In this document: piece by piece, positions 34,334 to 43,050 of the stretch
Layout of the letters: every line of letters begins with the position of its first letter
Position numbering within the stretch: position 1 is the first letter of the stretch
Assembly (NCBI GenBank): GCA_916988195.3
Contig: CAKASQ030000039.1
Span: 124,001-188,000, forward strand
Source: Oscillospiraceae bacterium
Lineage (GTDB): Bacteria > Bacillota > Clostridia > Oscillospirales > Oscillospiraceae
Reading direction: 5' to 3'
Length of the DNA stretch: 64,000 nt
The notes under the pieces: generated by a model
Database searches by the model: none
The model's input: the letters and a program-made list of their open reading frames with translations, nothing else
Told to the model about the DNA's origin: nothing
Program-made: the position numbers and the translations under genes

Positions 34334-36649
34334 TTACTTTCCCTCCTTCTCCCAGTCGTCGTGAATCAGGCCTGCCTTCGAGAATTCCGCGTACAGAACA
34401 TGCGGTGTGATGGGCGTTTTGTCGATCGAAACGCCGGTCGCCTGCAAGATGGCGTTGCGGATGGCAGGCGCGCCGGAGCATGCGGGCGGCTCGCCGAGCG
34501 CCTTCGTGCCAAAGGGCGAGGTCGGCTCGGGGTTTTCGACAAACAGCGCCTCCAGATCCGGATGATCCATGGTCGTCGAAATCTTATAGTCGAGCAGGTT
34601 GTTATTTAAGGGCCGGCCGGTCTTCTCATCGAAGAGCAGCTGCTCGGAAAGTCCATAGCCGATGGCCATCGACATACCGCCGTGGACCTGCGCCTCGGCG
34701 AGCGCGGGGTTGATGAGCTTGCCGCAGTCGTGGACGTTGATAAGCCGCAGGAGCTTGACCTTGCACATCGGGATATCGACCTCGACCTCGGCGAAGCTGC
34801 ATCCAAACGAGTAGGCGTTGTTGCGGATCGTATACGTCGACTCGGCCGTAATATGCTCGGAGTCGGCGGCGTTATACTGCGCGGTCATTGCAAGCTCCTT
34901 GAGAGACATCAAAACCTTGCCGTCCATGATGCGGACGATGCTGCTGTTTCGGATGTCCATGTTTTCAGCCATCTGCCGCGTGAGCTTCGACGCATAGGCG
35001 AGAATTTTTTTCTTGAGCAGCTCGCCCGTCTGCCGAATCGAGAAGCCCGCAACATAGGTCTGCCGGGACGCATACGCGCCAAGGCCCGTGGGGGTGATAT
35101 CGGTATCCTGACAGGAAACAACGTGTACGTCGCGGTAGCTGGAAAGGCCCAGAACCTCTGCCGCCATCTGCGAGTATGCGGTGTCCGCGCCTTGGCCGAT
35201 CTCTGTTTCGCCGCACTGCATCGTGACGGTACCGTCCAAGTTCAGCTGCATCCGGTTGGACGAGGTTTCAAGAGAAATGGGATAAACCGCGGTGTTGTAC
35301 CAGAAGGCTGCCATGCCGATGCCGCGGCGAACGGGGCCGGTCTGGTTCTGATATTCCTTGATCTTTCTGTCGTAATCGATCGCTACGCGGCCTTTTTCCA
35401 TACAGTCGCGGAAGGAATCGTAGTAGTTGACGTTGTGCGAGAAGCCGTCTTCAAAGCCCTTGGGCATGATGAATTTGTTGCGGTACTCGAGGGGGTTCAT
35501 GCCGACAGCTTTCGCGCAATCTTCAATATTTGCGTCGTCCGCGAACGAGGCCTGCGGCATGCCGTAGCCGCGCATCGCGCCCGCAACGGGGCGGTTGGTG
35601 TAGACGGTGTACGCGTCAGCCTGCACGTTGTCGCAGGGATAAATCTGCGGGAACGAGCCCATGGCCTTGGCCACGATCGAGTGGCCGTGAGACGCGTACG
35701 CGCCCTGATTGGAGAAGCACTCGATTTTTCTGGCGGCAATCGAGCCGTCCTGATGCAGCCACGTAATGATGTGGAACCGGATGGCATGGCGCACACGGTT
35801 GGAGACAAACGTTTCCTCGCGCGAGCAGTCGATGCGGACGCACCGGCCGTTTACCTGCGTAGAGCACCAGGCGCAAAGCGGCTCATAGAGCGCGTCCTGC
35901 TTGTTGCCGAAGCCGCCGCCGATATAGGGCTTGATGATCTGAATATCTGCCCAAGGTCTTCCCAGCGCCTGACCGACGATCCGGCGGATGATGTGGGGGA
36001 TCTGCGTCGAGGAAACGACGGTAATTCTGCCGTTCTCGCCGTAGGCATAGCAGCCGTGGTTTTCAATGTGGCAGTGCTGCACCATCGGCGTTTCGTACCA
36101 GCCCTCGACCTTAATAAGGCCGGGCTCCTGGATCGCCTCGTCGTAATTGCCCTTGGCCATGGACGTGTGCTTTAAGACGTTTCCCGGACATTCCTCGTGG
36201 ATCTGCGGTGCGTCCGGCTCCATCGCCTTCTGCACGTCCAGCACGAACGGCAGCACGTCGTACTCAACCTTGAGTGCGCGCACACCCTGCATCGCCGCGA
36301 CCTCGTTTTCCGCGATGACAACCGCGACCTCGTCGCCATAGTAGCGCACATGGCGGTTCAATAAGTGCCGGTCGGCAACGTCCTGATGCCCGGGATCCAT
36401 CGACCACGGATGACCTGCCGTCGGGAAGGCAATGTCCGGCACGTCGAAGCAGGTCAGCACCTTGACCACGCCCTCGATGGCCTCGGCCGCCGAGGTGTCG
36501 ATCGACTTGACGTAGCCATGGGCAATTTCCGAGTGCTTGATCCGCGCGTACAGCGCGCCGGCCGGCATCCGGTCTTCGTAATATTTGGTTCTGCCGGTCG
36601 CTTTGTCAAACGCGTCGACACGAACCTCGCTTTTGCCTACGATGCTCAT
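34334..36649 (-). CDS. xdhA: Xanthine-dehydrogenase-type molybdenum subunit
   Basis: This 771-aa catalytic subunit holds the molybdopterin cofactor and hydroxylates the substrate. It starts SIVGKSEVRVDAFDKATGRT after GGAGGTC. Motifs include PYIGGGFGNKQD (Mo-cofactor contact, ~residue 243), RPVAGAMRGYGMPQ (~370), CGETEIGQGADTAYSQ (~480) and the C-terminal FGTKALGEPPACSGAPAI with the conserved catalytic Glu (GEP). Length is typical. First gene of the operon and divergent from the MocA-like gene, which probably modifies its cofactor. No selenium signature can be read directly. Confidence 0.93.
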   Translation of the reverse strand: MSIVGKSEVRVDAFDKATGRTKYYEDRMPAGALYARIKHSEIAHGYVKSIDTSAAEAIEGVVKVLTCFDVPDIAFPTAGHPWSMDPGHQDVADRHLLNRHVRYYGDEVAVVIAENEVAAMQGVRALKVEYDVLPFVLDVQKAMEPDAPQIHEECPGNVLKHTSMAKGNYDEAIQEPGLIKVEGWYETPMVQHCHIENHGCYAYGENGRITVVSSTQIPHIIRRIVGQALGRPWADIQIIKPYIGGGFGNKQDALYEPLCAWCSTQVNGRCVRIDCSREETFVSNRVRHAIRFHIITWLHQDGSIAARKIECFSNQGAYASHGHSIVAKAMGSFPQIYPCDNVQADAYTVYTNRPVAGAMRGYGMPQASFADDANIEDCAKAVGMNPLEYRNKFIMPKGFEDGFSHNVNYYDSFRDCMEKGRVAIDYDRKIKEYQNQTGPVRRGIGMAAFWYNTAVYPISLETSSNRMQLNLDGTVTMQCGETEIGQGADTAYSQMAAEVLGLSSYRDVHVVSCQDTDITPTGLGAYASRQTYVAGFSIRQTGELLKKKILAYASKLTRQMAENMDIRNSSIVRIMDGKVLMSLKELAMTAQYNAADSEHITAESTYTIRNNAYSFGCSFAEVEVDIPMCKVKLLRLINVHDCGKLINPALAEAQVHGGMSMAIGYGLSEQLLFDEKTGRPLNNNLLDYKISTTMDHPDLEALFVENPEPTSPFGTKALGEPPACSGAPAIRNAILQATGVSIDKTPITPHVLYAEFSKAGLIHDDWEKEGK

Positions 36650-36820
36650 ACTCTGACCTCCAATTTTCTATCGCACAGGTGCGCGCGGGCCGCATTTTTG
36701 CCCACAGCCCGTGTATTCTGAAATAATTTTAGCACACCCGAAAAAAAATCGGAAGCAAAAGCATTGTCCTATTTTCAGTATAACGCTTTTTTCGAAATTG
36801 CCGAAATTTTTGGTGCTTTC

Positions 36821-36849
36821 TTGCGTAAATGCTCAAAAGTGGGTATACT
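36821..36849 (+). promoter_or_regulatory. Promoter of the MocA-like gene
   Basis: TTGCGT (36821-36826) and TATACT (36844-36849) are separated by 17 bases and lie 30 bases before the start codon. The region 36650-36878 also carries the divergent xdhA promoter. Confidence 0.6.
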
Positions 36850-36878
36850 GAATTGTAGAAAATCACGGAGGTTTTGTC

Positions 36879-37481
36879 ATGGCAAACGCAGCCGCACCCA
36901 AGCTCGGGTGCCTCATCATGGCGGCCGGAAACGCGAGCCGCTTCGGCGCAAACAAGCTCTTCGCCGCGTACCGGGGAACGTCTCTTCTGGAGCTGGCGTT
37001 TCTGGCCGTGCCGCCGGGGCTTTTTTCCTGTGTGACGGTCGTGAGCCAGTATGAAAAGGCACTCGAGCTGGCGGCACAATACGGTTTTACTGCGATTTTG
37101 AACGATGCGCCGGAGCTCGGTGTGAGCCGGACAATTTTTCTTGGGACGCAGGCCATGCTGGACTGCGACGCAATTTTATATATGGTGGCCGACCAGCCGC
37201 TTTTGCAGCCGAACTCCGTCTGCGCGGTGGCAGAGCGCTGGACGCGCGAGCCCGGCTGTATCGTCGGAGCCGCCCACAACGCAAAGCGCGGCAACCCCTG
37301 CATCTTTCCGAAAAAATTTTTCCCGGAGCTTCTCGCGCTCACGGGCGACACCGGCGGCAGCCGCGTCATCCGGCAGCACGAAGAGCTTCTTCGCCTCGTT
37401 GAAATCCCGTCCGAGGAGCTCTATGACTGCGACACCAAGCTTGCGCTCGACGCTTTAAAGGCCAGTACGGGCGCTTCCTGA
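36879..37481 (+). CDS. mocA: Molybdenum cofactor cytidylyltransferase, MocA-like
   Basis: This 200-aa nucleotidyltransferase would attach CMP to molybdopterin to make the MCD cofactor used by xanthine-dehydrogenase-family enzymes. The GT-A-like fold shows LIMAAGNASRFGANKLFA (nucleotide-binding loop), VADQPLLQPNSV (metal-binding Asp, ~residue 104), GNPCIFPKKFF and TGDTGGSRVI. ACGGAGG lies before the ATG. Divergent orientation from xdhA supports a dedicated maturation role (inference). A related MobA (GMP) activity cannot be excluded by eye. Confidence 0.85.
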   Translation: MANAAAPKLGCLIMAAGNASRFGANKLFAAYRGTSLLELAFLAVPPGLFSCVTVVSQYEKALELAAQYGFTAILNDAPELGVSRTIFLGTQAMLDCDAILYMVADQPLLQPNSVCAVAERWTREPGCIVGAAHNAKRGNPCIFPKKFFPELLALTGDTGGSRVIRQHEELLRLVEIPSEELYDCDTKLALDALKASTGAS

Positions 37482-37494
37482 GCGATATAAAATC

Positions 37495-37532
37495 AGCGCG
37501 CCGGAGGATTTCCCGAAATCTTCCGGTGCGCT
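37495..37532 (+). terminator. Terminator of the MocA-like gene
   Basis: AGCGCgCCGGA / TCCGGtGCGCT with an inner ATTT/AAAT pairing is followed by GTTTCTTTCC. Confidence 0.75.
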
Positions 37533-37546
37533 GTTTCTTTCCCTCT

Positions 37547-37707
37547 AGGGTGTATCTGAAACTCATGATGTGACCGGCAGCGAGGGATTTTTACGTTGCG
37601 CAAGACATTTTTCCGCAGGAATACTGACGTATTTCAAGGAAAAACGGTGCGGCGCAGCGTGAAAAGACCCGCTGTCCGGGTGCGTTGGGAGTTTTCAGAT
37701 ACACCCT
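37547..37707. mobile_element. 161-bp MITE-like element with TA flanks
   Basis: The ends AGGGTGTATCTGAAACTC (37547-37564) and GAGTTTTCAGATACACCCT (37689-37707) form terminal inverted repeats with one base of difference. Reading the element as GGGTGT...ACACCC leaves TA on each side, as for IS630/mariner-type insertions. The interior has no gene. It sits exactly at the 3' break of the P-ATPase remnant. Confidence 0.7.
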
Positions 37708-38292
37708 AAGGACCAGCAAAAAAGCGAGCCCAGCGCAAAAACCGCGCCACCCGTCGACCGCGACATACGTCACCGTGCTGCCCGTCGAAATCGCCTGCTC
37801 GGCTGCCTGCATCGGGAGAAGGGAAACGCCGTGGCCTTCCAGCAGCGCCGGATTTCCGGCCAGAACCGTATGGCCGCCCACGAGTGCGCAAACGCCCTGC
37901 CCGGGGACCATCTGAAACATTTCACGCTCCGGAAGCGGCTCTCCCGTCATGACCGCCTGATTGATGGAGGTCTGGCCGGAGATGATCACGCCGTCGACCG
38001 GGATGCTCTCGCCGGGAAGGACGCGGAGGATCTCTCCAGCCTGAACCTCTTCGGCGGGAATGATTTTCTCTTCGCCGCCTGATCCCACGCGCGCCGTCTG
38101 CGGCATGAGGTGCAAGGGCTTTTCAATGCCCGCGCGCGCCTTTGCAACGGTCAGCTCCTCAAGAAGGCCGCCCAGCCGCACGCCGCACAGGCTGCAAATG
38201 ACCGCCGCGCCGGACAGCGCCAGCAGCGTCACATCCTTTTTGATGCCGCCGAGCTCCAAAAACGCCTCCAGCATTTCTATCAGCTTTTTCAT
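37708..38292 (-). pseudogene. P1B-type metal ATPase remnant (internal deletion, 3' end replaced by MITE)
   Basis: The start at 38292 (MKKLIEMLEAF) follows AGAGGTTCG. The frame gives two membrane-like segments, the actuator domain (GEILRVLPGESIPVDGVIIS, TGEP for TGES) and then jumps directly to the nucleotide-binding domain (AGNPALLEGHGV, TYVAVDG). The ion-binding helix and DKTGT are lacking. The frame then enters the MITE at 37707 and reads foreign sequence to 37591. At least one internal deletion and one insertion have destroyed the gene. Its CsoR-box promoter and the upstream csoR2 gene are intact, so the locus once encoded a metal exporter. Confidence 0.85.
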
Positions 38293-38331
38293 GTCGAACC
38301 TCTTTTCTGATACCATACGTGGTATGTGTGT

Positions 38332-38360
38332 ATAATACCTATAGGGGTATAAGTTATCAA
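38332..38360 (-). promoter_or_regulatory. CsoR-box promoter of the ATPase remnant
   Basis: On the minus strand TTGATA (38355-38360) and TATTAT (38332-38337) are 17 bases apart. ATACCCCTATAGGTAT (38335-38350) lies between them and matches a CsoR-type operator. A second partial repeat, TACCA-N4-TGGTA, is at 38311-38324. Confidence 0.65.
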
Positions 38361-38375
38361 GAGGCAAACAAAAAA

Positions 38376-38394
38376 GAACTGCGTCACGCAGTTC
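38376..38394 (-). terminator. Terminator of csoR2
   Basis: GAACTGCGT-c-ACGCAGTTC is followed on the minus strand by TTTTTTGTTTG. It lies ~170 bases from the csoR2 stop because a palindromic repeat lies between them. Confidence 0.75.
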
Positions 38395-38436
38395 CTTAGA
38401 TGATCCGGGAAATTCCCGAAATTTTTCCTATTACGC

Positions 38437-38540
38437 GTAGGGGGCGATGCCCACATCGCCCCAAGGGAAGTATCGAATTCGCCGGAGATTTCCGTAAAAA
38501 CAGGTTATCCCGCCGGGTCGATGTGGGCATCGCCCCCTAC
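38437..38540. repeat. 104-bp palindromic repeat between csoR2 and its terminator
   Basis: Perfect 22-base arms begin GTAGGGGGCGATGCCCACAT and return as ATGTGGGCATCGCCCCCTAC, enclosing ~60 non-coding bases. The GTAGGGG...GCC pattern resembles abundant REP/MITE-like repeats of gut Clostridia. It has no gene and no ribosome site. Confidence 0.7.
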
Positions 38541-38561
38541 GGTACAACCGCAAATCAAAGT

Positions 38562-38837
38562 TTAGCCCATATTCGAGAAGCGTTCCACCGCTTTTGTAAA
38601 ATTCTCAATCGTCTTGTCCGCGTCGCCGTGCTCGATGCCATCGCGCACGCAGTGCTTGATGTGCCCCTCGAGCACCACCTTGCCGCAGCCGTGAAGTGCG
38701 GATTTTGCGGCGTTGATCTGCGCAAGAATATCCTCACACGGCACATCCTCGTCGATCATACGGTCGATGGCCTGGACCTGACCGATGATCTTTTTGAGCC
38801 TGCGATGCAGATTGTCCGAATCCATGCATTGCTTCAT
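38562..38837 (-). CDS. csoR2: CsoR/RcnR-family metal-sensing repressor
   Basis: This 91-aa helical repressor starts at 38837 (MKQCMDSDNLHRRL) because GGAGG lies 8 bases upstream. It has the C-H-C ligand pattern: Cys in VPCEDIL, His and Cys in GHIKHC, plus the DNA-contact helix LHRRLKKIIGQVQAIDRMID. By this pattern it is closer to CsoR or CstR than to RcnR/FrmR, so Cu(I) or persulfide sensing is possible. An operator-like palindrome lies in its own promoter, and a CsoR-box promoter drives the adjacent ATPase remnant. It is divergent from the DUF6110-ATPase pair, a possible surviving target. Confidence 0.87.
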   Translation of the reverse strand: MKQCMDSDNLHRRLKKIIGQVQAIDRMIDEDVPCEDILAQINAAKSALHGCGKVVLEGHIKHCVRDGIEHGDADKTIENFTKAVERFSNMG

Positions 38838-38848
38838 TGCGCGCCCCT

Positions 38849-38896
38849 CCATACCGGTATGGGTATGATCATAAGCCCTCATGTCCAGAATGTCAA
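38849..38896 (-). promoter_or_regulatory. csoR2 promoter and operator
   Basis: On the minus strand TTGACA (38891-38896) and TATGAT (38868-38873) are 17 bases apart. CATACCCATACCGGTATGG (38849-38867) follows at the start-site region and contains two overlapping CsoR-like inverted repeats, indicating autorepression. Confidence 0.7.
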
Positions 38897-39008
38897 TCGG
38901 GCTCCGCCTGTTTCACGCAAAATTGTCCGGACCGAACTATTGCCCGCCCGTTTGACAAGCTGCACAGGATTTTCTTCCGAAAAAATACACTTTTTGTTGA
39001 AAACAGTC

Positions 39009-39037
39009 TTGCATTTTTTGCAGTTCCGTGCTATATT
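39009..39037 (+). promoter_or_regulatory. Promoter of DUF6110 and P1B-ATPase genes
   Basis: TTGCAT (39009-39014) and TATATT (39032-39037) are 17 bases apart, 77 bases before the start codon. No clear CsoR box was seen here. CGGCGCAGCAGCCGCCGGCG just downstream (39065-39084) is a GC-rich leader. Confidence 0.6.
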
Positions 39038-39113
39038 GTGTTCACGATTAAAGAAGGCTAACTCGCGGCGCAGCAGCCGCCGGCGCGGCCTAAAATAACA
39101 GGAGGTTTTACAG

Positions 39114-39386
39114 ATGAAGCATATTGGTTTGTTTGCTGCCGGCGTTCTGTTCGGAACCGCAGGCCTGAAGATTCTTGGAAGCAAGGACGCTAAAAAGGTC
39201 TACGCCCACACCACCGCCGCCGTTCTTCGCGCGAAGGACTGCGTCATGAAGGCCGCTACCACCGTCCGTGAGGGCGCGGAGGACATCTACGCCGATGCCA
39301 AGGACATCAACGAAGCGCGTCTGGCGGCGCAGGAGGCTGCTGTCGTGGAAGACGCTTCGGAAGAGGATGCTCCCGCGGCCGAATAA
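39114..39386 (+). CDS. DUF6110 protein
   Basis: This 90-aa protein starts after AGGAGGTTTTACAG. It has one N-terminal hydrophobic helix (HIGLFAAGVLFGTAGLKILG), a Lys/Ala-rich helical middle (SKDAKKVYAHTTAAVLRAKD) and an acidic Glu/Ala tail (EDASEEDAPAAE). This is the pattern I associate with DUF6110, found next to P-type ATPases in Clostridia. A membrane-anchored helper or metal-donor role for the downstream ATPase is inferred from the 68-base gap and shared direction. No metal-binding Cys/His motif is visible apart from one Cys. Confidence 0.78.
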   Translation: MKHIGLFAAGVLFGTAGLKILGSKDAKKVYAHTTAAVLRAKDCVMKAATTVREGAEDIYADAKDINEARLAAQEAAVVEDASEEDAPAAE

Positions 39387-39454
39387 AAGGCTACCCCAAG
39401 GGCCGCACAGCGCGGCCCTATTTCTTTGAATTGTTCCCCGGAGGATTCCATTAT

Positions 39455-41557
39455 ATGAAATGTCAGATTCTGCATGAGTCGCGCGGGCGGATGCGGGTGC
39501 ACCTGGCCTGCGCGCATATGACGCTGCATCAAGCAGACGTTCTGGAGTATTATCTGAAAAATATTGCGGGCGTTTTGGATGTTAAGGTCTTTGACCGCAC
39601 GTGTGACGCGGTGGTCAGCTTCCAAGAAAACCGCACAGCCGTTCTTCGCGCGTTTGCCGCGTTTTCGTTCCAGAAGGCGGAGGCGATGGATCTTGTCCCG
39701 GCGCACACGCCGCGCGCTCTGAACCGCGAGTACGAAGACAAGCTCACCATGACCGTCCTGCGCCGTACGTTTTCCAAGCTCTTTCTGCCGCTTCCCGTGC
39801 GGGCGGTCATCTCGGCCTTCCGTTCGGTCAAGTATATCCGCGAGGGGCTTAAGGCGCTGCTCTGCGGAAAGCTCTCTGTCGCCGTTCTGGACGCGACCGC
39901 CGTCACGGTTTCGATGGTGCGCGGCGATTTCGACACGGCGGGCTCGGTCATGTTCATGCTGCGCCTCGGCGAGATTCTCGAGGAGTGGACGCACAAGAAG
40001 TCCGTAGCCGATCTCGCGGGCGCGATGGCACTGAATATCGATCAGGTCTGGGTCAAGGCGGGCGAAACGGAAGTGCTCGTTCCTGTCTCGTCGGTGCAGG
40101 CGGGCGACCTCGTCGTCGTGCGCACGGGCAACCTCATCGCGCTCGACGGCAAGGTGGTCGAGGGCGAGGCAATGGTCAACCAGTCGTCTATGACGGGCGA
40201 GTCCATGCCAATCGTCAAGCGCGAAGGAAGCTTTGTCTATGCGGGCACAGTCTGCGAAGAGGGCGAGTGCGTCTTCCGCGTGGAAAAGACGATGGGCGGC
40301 GGCCGGTACGACCGGATCGTCCAGATGATCGAGCAGTCCGAAAAGCTCAAGTCGACTGCCGAGGACAAGGCCTCCCGCCTTGCCGATAAGCTCGTTCCCT
40401 ATACGCTGGGCGGCACGGTGCTGACGTATCTGCTGACGAGAAACGTCACAAAGATGCTGGCTGTTCTGATGGTCGACTTCTCGTGCGCGCTCAAGCTCGC
40501 GATGCCGATTGCGGTGCTGTCCGCGATGCGCGAGGCAAGCGCGTCTCATATCTCTGTTAAGGGCGGCCGGTTCCTAGAGGCCGTTGCGAACGCAAACACT
40601 GTCGTCTTCGACAAGACCGGCACGCTCACCTACGCCATGCCAAAGGTCGCCGATATCGTGACCTTCGCCGATTATAAGGAAGAGGATATGCTGCGTCTGG
40701 CCGCGTGCCTTGAGGAGCACTATCCCCACTCGATGGCGAACGCCGTCGTGGAGGCCGCGAAGGAGCGGGGCCTGAGCCATGAGGAGTACCACTCGCAGGT
40801 GCAGTACATCGTCGCGCACGGCATTTCCAGCATGGTAAACGACAAAACGGTTCTCATCGGCAGCGCGCACTTCGTCTTTGAAGACGAGGGCTGCCATGTG
40901 CCGGAGGGCGAGGAAGAAAAGTTCCGCTCGCTTCCTGCGGAGTATTCGCACCTCTATCTTTGCATCGCGGGCGAGCTTGCCGCCGTCATCTGCATTTTTG
41001 ATCCCTTACGCAAGGAGGCGGCCGACGCGGTGCGCGCGCTGCATGCATGCGGCATTGACAAGGTCGTCATGATGACGGGCGATAACCGTAAGACTGCAGA
41101 GGCCGTCGCGGCGCAGGTCGGTGTGGACGAGGTCTACGCCGAGGTGCTGCCGGAAGACAAGGCCGCTTTCATCCGCGCGGAAAAGGCCGCCGGGCGCACG
41201 GTCATCATGATCGGCGACGGCGTGAACGACTCTCCCGCACTCTCGGAGGCCGACGCCGGCATCGCCATCTCGACGGGAGCCGCGATTGCCAGAGAGATCG
41301 CCGACATTACGATCGCCTCGGAGGACCTCTTCGAGCTTGTGACCCTGCGAAAGCTCTCGACCGAGCTCATGGCGCGCATCCGCCGCAACTACCGCTTCAT
41401 TGTGAGCTTTAATTTCTCGCTCATCGTGCTTGGCGTGGCCGGGATTCTGCCGCCGACAACCTCGGCGCTTCTGCACAACACGTCGACCCTTGCCATCAGC
41501 CTCAAGAGCATGACCAATCTGCTGCCTGAAAAATCGCAGGCGCACGAAAGTGTCTGA
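39455..41557 (+). CDS. Atypical P1B-type heavy-metal ATPase (SCA motif)
   Basis: This 700-aa membrane ATPase starts at 39455, 10 bases after GGAGG. There is no HMA Cys motif. The N-terminal ~75 residues (CQILHESRGRMRVHLACAHM) look like a degenerate HMA fold. The actuator (SMTGESMPI), D386-KTGT, an N-domain motif EHYPHSMANAV where SEHP is usual, and GDGVNDSPAL are intact. The ion-pathway helix reads S343-C344-A345 (DFSCALKLAMP) instead of CPC or SPC. Metal specificity cannot be predicted. Paired with DUF6110 and adjacent to csoR2, it is probably the working exporter of this locus. Confidence 0.87.
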   Translation: MKCQILHESRGRMRVHLACAHMTLHQADVLEYYLKNIAGVLDVKVFDRTCDAVVSFQENRTAVLRAFAAFSFQKAEAMDLVPAHTPRALNREYEDKLTMTVLRRTFSKLFLPLPVRAVISAFRSVKYIREGLKALLCGKLSVAVLDATAVTVSMVRGDFDTAGSVMFMLRLGEILEEWTHKKSVADLAGAMALNIDQVWVKAGETEVLVPVSSVQAGDLVVVRTGNLIALDGKVVEGEAMVNQSSMTGESMPIVKREGSFVYAGTVCEEGECVFRVEKTMGGGRYDRIVQMIEQSEKLKSTAEDKASRLADKLVPYTLGGTVLTYLLTRNVTKMLAVLMVDFSCALKLAMPIAVLSAMREASASHISVKGGRFLEAVANANTVVFDKTGTLTYAMPKVADIVTFADYKEEDMLRLAACLEEHYPHSMANAVVEAAKERGLSHEEYHSQVQYIVAHGISSMVNDKTVLIGSAHFVFEDEGCHVPEGEEEKFRSLPAEYSHLYLCIAGELAAVICIFDPLRKEAADAVRALHACGIDKVVMMTGDNRKTAEAVAAQVGVDEVYAEVLPEDKAAFIRAEKAAGRTVIMIGDGVNDSPALSEADAGIAISTGAAIAREIADITIASEDLFELVTLRKLSTELMARIRRNYRFIVSFNFSLIVLGVAGILPPTTSALLHNTSTLAISLKSMTNLLPEKSQAHESV

Positions 41558-41568
41558 TACGCAAAATG

Positions 41569-41595
41569 AGCCCGCCGACATACTGTCGGCGGGCT
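41569..41595. terminator. Bidirectional terminator between P1B-ATPase and argH
   Basis: AGCCCGCCGACA / TGTCGGCGGGCT with a three-base loop is followed by TTCTCATTC on the plus strand. The genes converge here. Confidence 0.75.
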
Positions 41596-41602
41596 TTCTC
41601 AT

Positions 41603-42985
41603 TCATTTCGTATGTGCCGCAATAAAATGCTCTATGGCGGCGATCTGCATGCTTGTCTGCTCGACGGCAGGGCCGCCGTAGCTCTTGCGCTGGCAGACGC
41701 AGGTGTCGAGACGGATGGCCTCGTATACGTCGGGGGCGAAGAGGGGCGAGAGCTTCTTGAGCTCCGTCAGAGACAAATCCTCGAGCGTGCAGTTTTTCTC
41801 CGTGCAGAGATAGACAAGCTTTCCGGAAATTTTGTAGGCGTCCCGGAAGGGCATACCTTTTTTGGTTAAGTAATCGGCGCAGTCCGTCGCATTGAGAAAG
41901 CCGCGGCTTGCCGCCGCGCGCATGTTCTGCGGGAGAACCGTCATCGCATCCACCATCGCGGCAAAGACGGGGATGCACTGATGAAGCGTGTCGAGCGCAT
42001 CGAAGACCGGCTCCTTGTCCTCCTGCATGTCCTTATTATAAGCAAGCGGCAGGCTCTTCATGACCGTAAGAAGGCCCATCAGGTCGCCGTAAACTCTGCC
42101 GGTCTTTCCGCGGACGAGCTCCGCCACATCCGGGTTTTTCTTCTGCGGCATGATGGACGAGCCCGTTGCGTACGCGTCGTCGAGTTCCACAAATTTAAAC
42201 TCCCAGCTGCACCAGGCGATAATCTCCTCGCTGAACCGGCTTAAGTGCATCATGAGAATGGACGCGGCCGACAAAAACTCCAGCGCGTAGTCCCGGTCCG
42301 ATACGCCGTCGAGAGAGTTTCTCATCGGAGCGTCAAAGCCGAGCGCCGCGGCAGTCTCAAAGCGGTCGATGGGATACGTCGTCCCGGCCAGCGCACCGGA
42401 GCCCAGAGGACACTCGTTCATGCGCTTTTGACAGTCCTCGAGCCTTGTAATATCGCGCGTGAACATGCTCGCGTAGGCCAAAAGATGCTGCGCAAACGTG
42501 ATCGGCTGCGCCCGCTGCAAATGCGTGTAGCCGGGCATGACGGTCTTCTGGTGTTCCTTTGCCTTTTTGCAGAGAACCGCTTCCAACTGCAGCAGGTTTT
42601 CAACCACGGAAGAAATTTCGTCCCGGAGGTAGAGGCGGAAATCGAGCGCGACCTGATCGTTGCGGCTTCTTGCCGTGTGCAGGCACTTTCCCGCGTCTCC
42701 GATTCGCTCTGTCAGAAGCGTCTCGATGTTCATGTGGATATCTTCGTTGTCTGCCGAAAATTCGACGTTCCCCGCTTCGATATCGGCCAGAATACCGTCT
42801 AACCCAGCCTGAATCTGTTCGTTGTCCTCTTTTGTGAGAATGCCGCAGTCAGACAGCATCTGCGCGTGCGCCTTGGAGCCCGCGATGTCCTGCTTATAGA
42901 GCCGCTGGTCAAAGGAGATGGAGGCGTTGAAGTCGTTGACGAGCTCGTCGGTCGGTTTCTGGAAGCGTCCTGCCCAAAGTTTCAT
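41603..42985 (-). CDS. argH: Argininosuccinate lyase
   Basis: This 460-aa tetrameric enzyme splits argininosuccinate into arginine and fumarate. Family signatures are KLWAGRFQK at the N-terminus, [17 protein letters not shown] (~residue 110), [13 protein letters not shown] (~155) with the catalytic His and the mobile-loop signature [12 protein letters not shown] (~275), where the catalytic Ser lies. Length is normal. ATGAGGTAAG lies before the ATG. It follows argG on the same strand with a hairpin between them, so the two last steps of arginine synthesis are co-located. Confidence 0.97.
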   Translation of the reverse strand: MKLWAGRFQKPTDELVNDFNASISFDQRLYKQDIAGSKAHAQMLSDCGILTKEDNEQIQAGLDGILADIEAGNVEFSADNEDIHMNIETLLTERIGDAGKCLHTARSRNDQVALDFRLYLRDEISSVVENLLQLEAVLCKKAKEHQKTVMPGYTHLQRAQPITFAQHLLAYASMFTRDITRLEDCQKRMNECPLGSGALAGTTYPIDRFETAAALGFDAPMRNSLDGVSDRDYALEFLSAASILMMHLSRFSEEIIAWCSWEFKFVELDDAYATGSSIMPQKKNPDVAELVRGKTGRVYGDLMGLLTVMKSLPLAYNKDMQEDKEPVFDALDTLHQCIPVFAAMVDAMTVLPQNMRAAASRGFLNATDCADYLTKKGMPFRDAYKISGKLVYLCTEKNCTLEDLSLTELKKLSPLFAPDVYEAIRLDTCVCQRKSYGGPAVEQTSMQIAAIEHFIAAHTK

Positions 42986-43003
42986 GTTTCTTACCTCATA
43001 TCA

Positions 43004-43031
43004 AAAGGCCTGCCCGCACGGACAGGCCTTT
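43004..43031 (-). terminator. Hairpin between argG and argH
   Basis: AAAGGCCTG / CAGGCCTTT is followed on the minus strand by TTTGATATGAGG. It can end argG transcripts or reduce read-through into argH. The argH ribosome site begins a few bases later. Confidence 0.65.
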
Positions 43032-43050
43032 GTTGGATTGATTTTTAATC

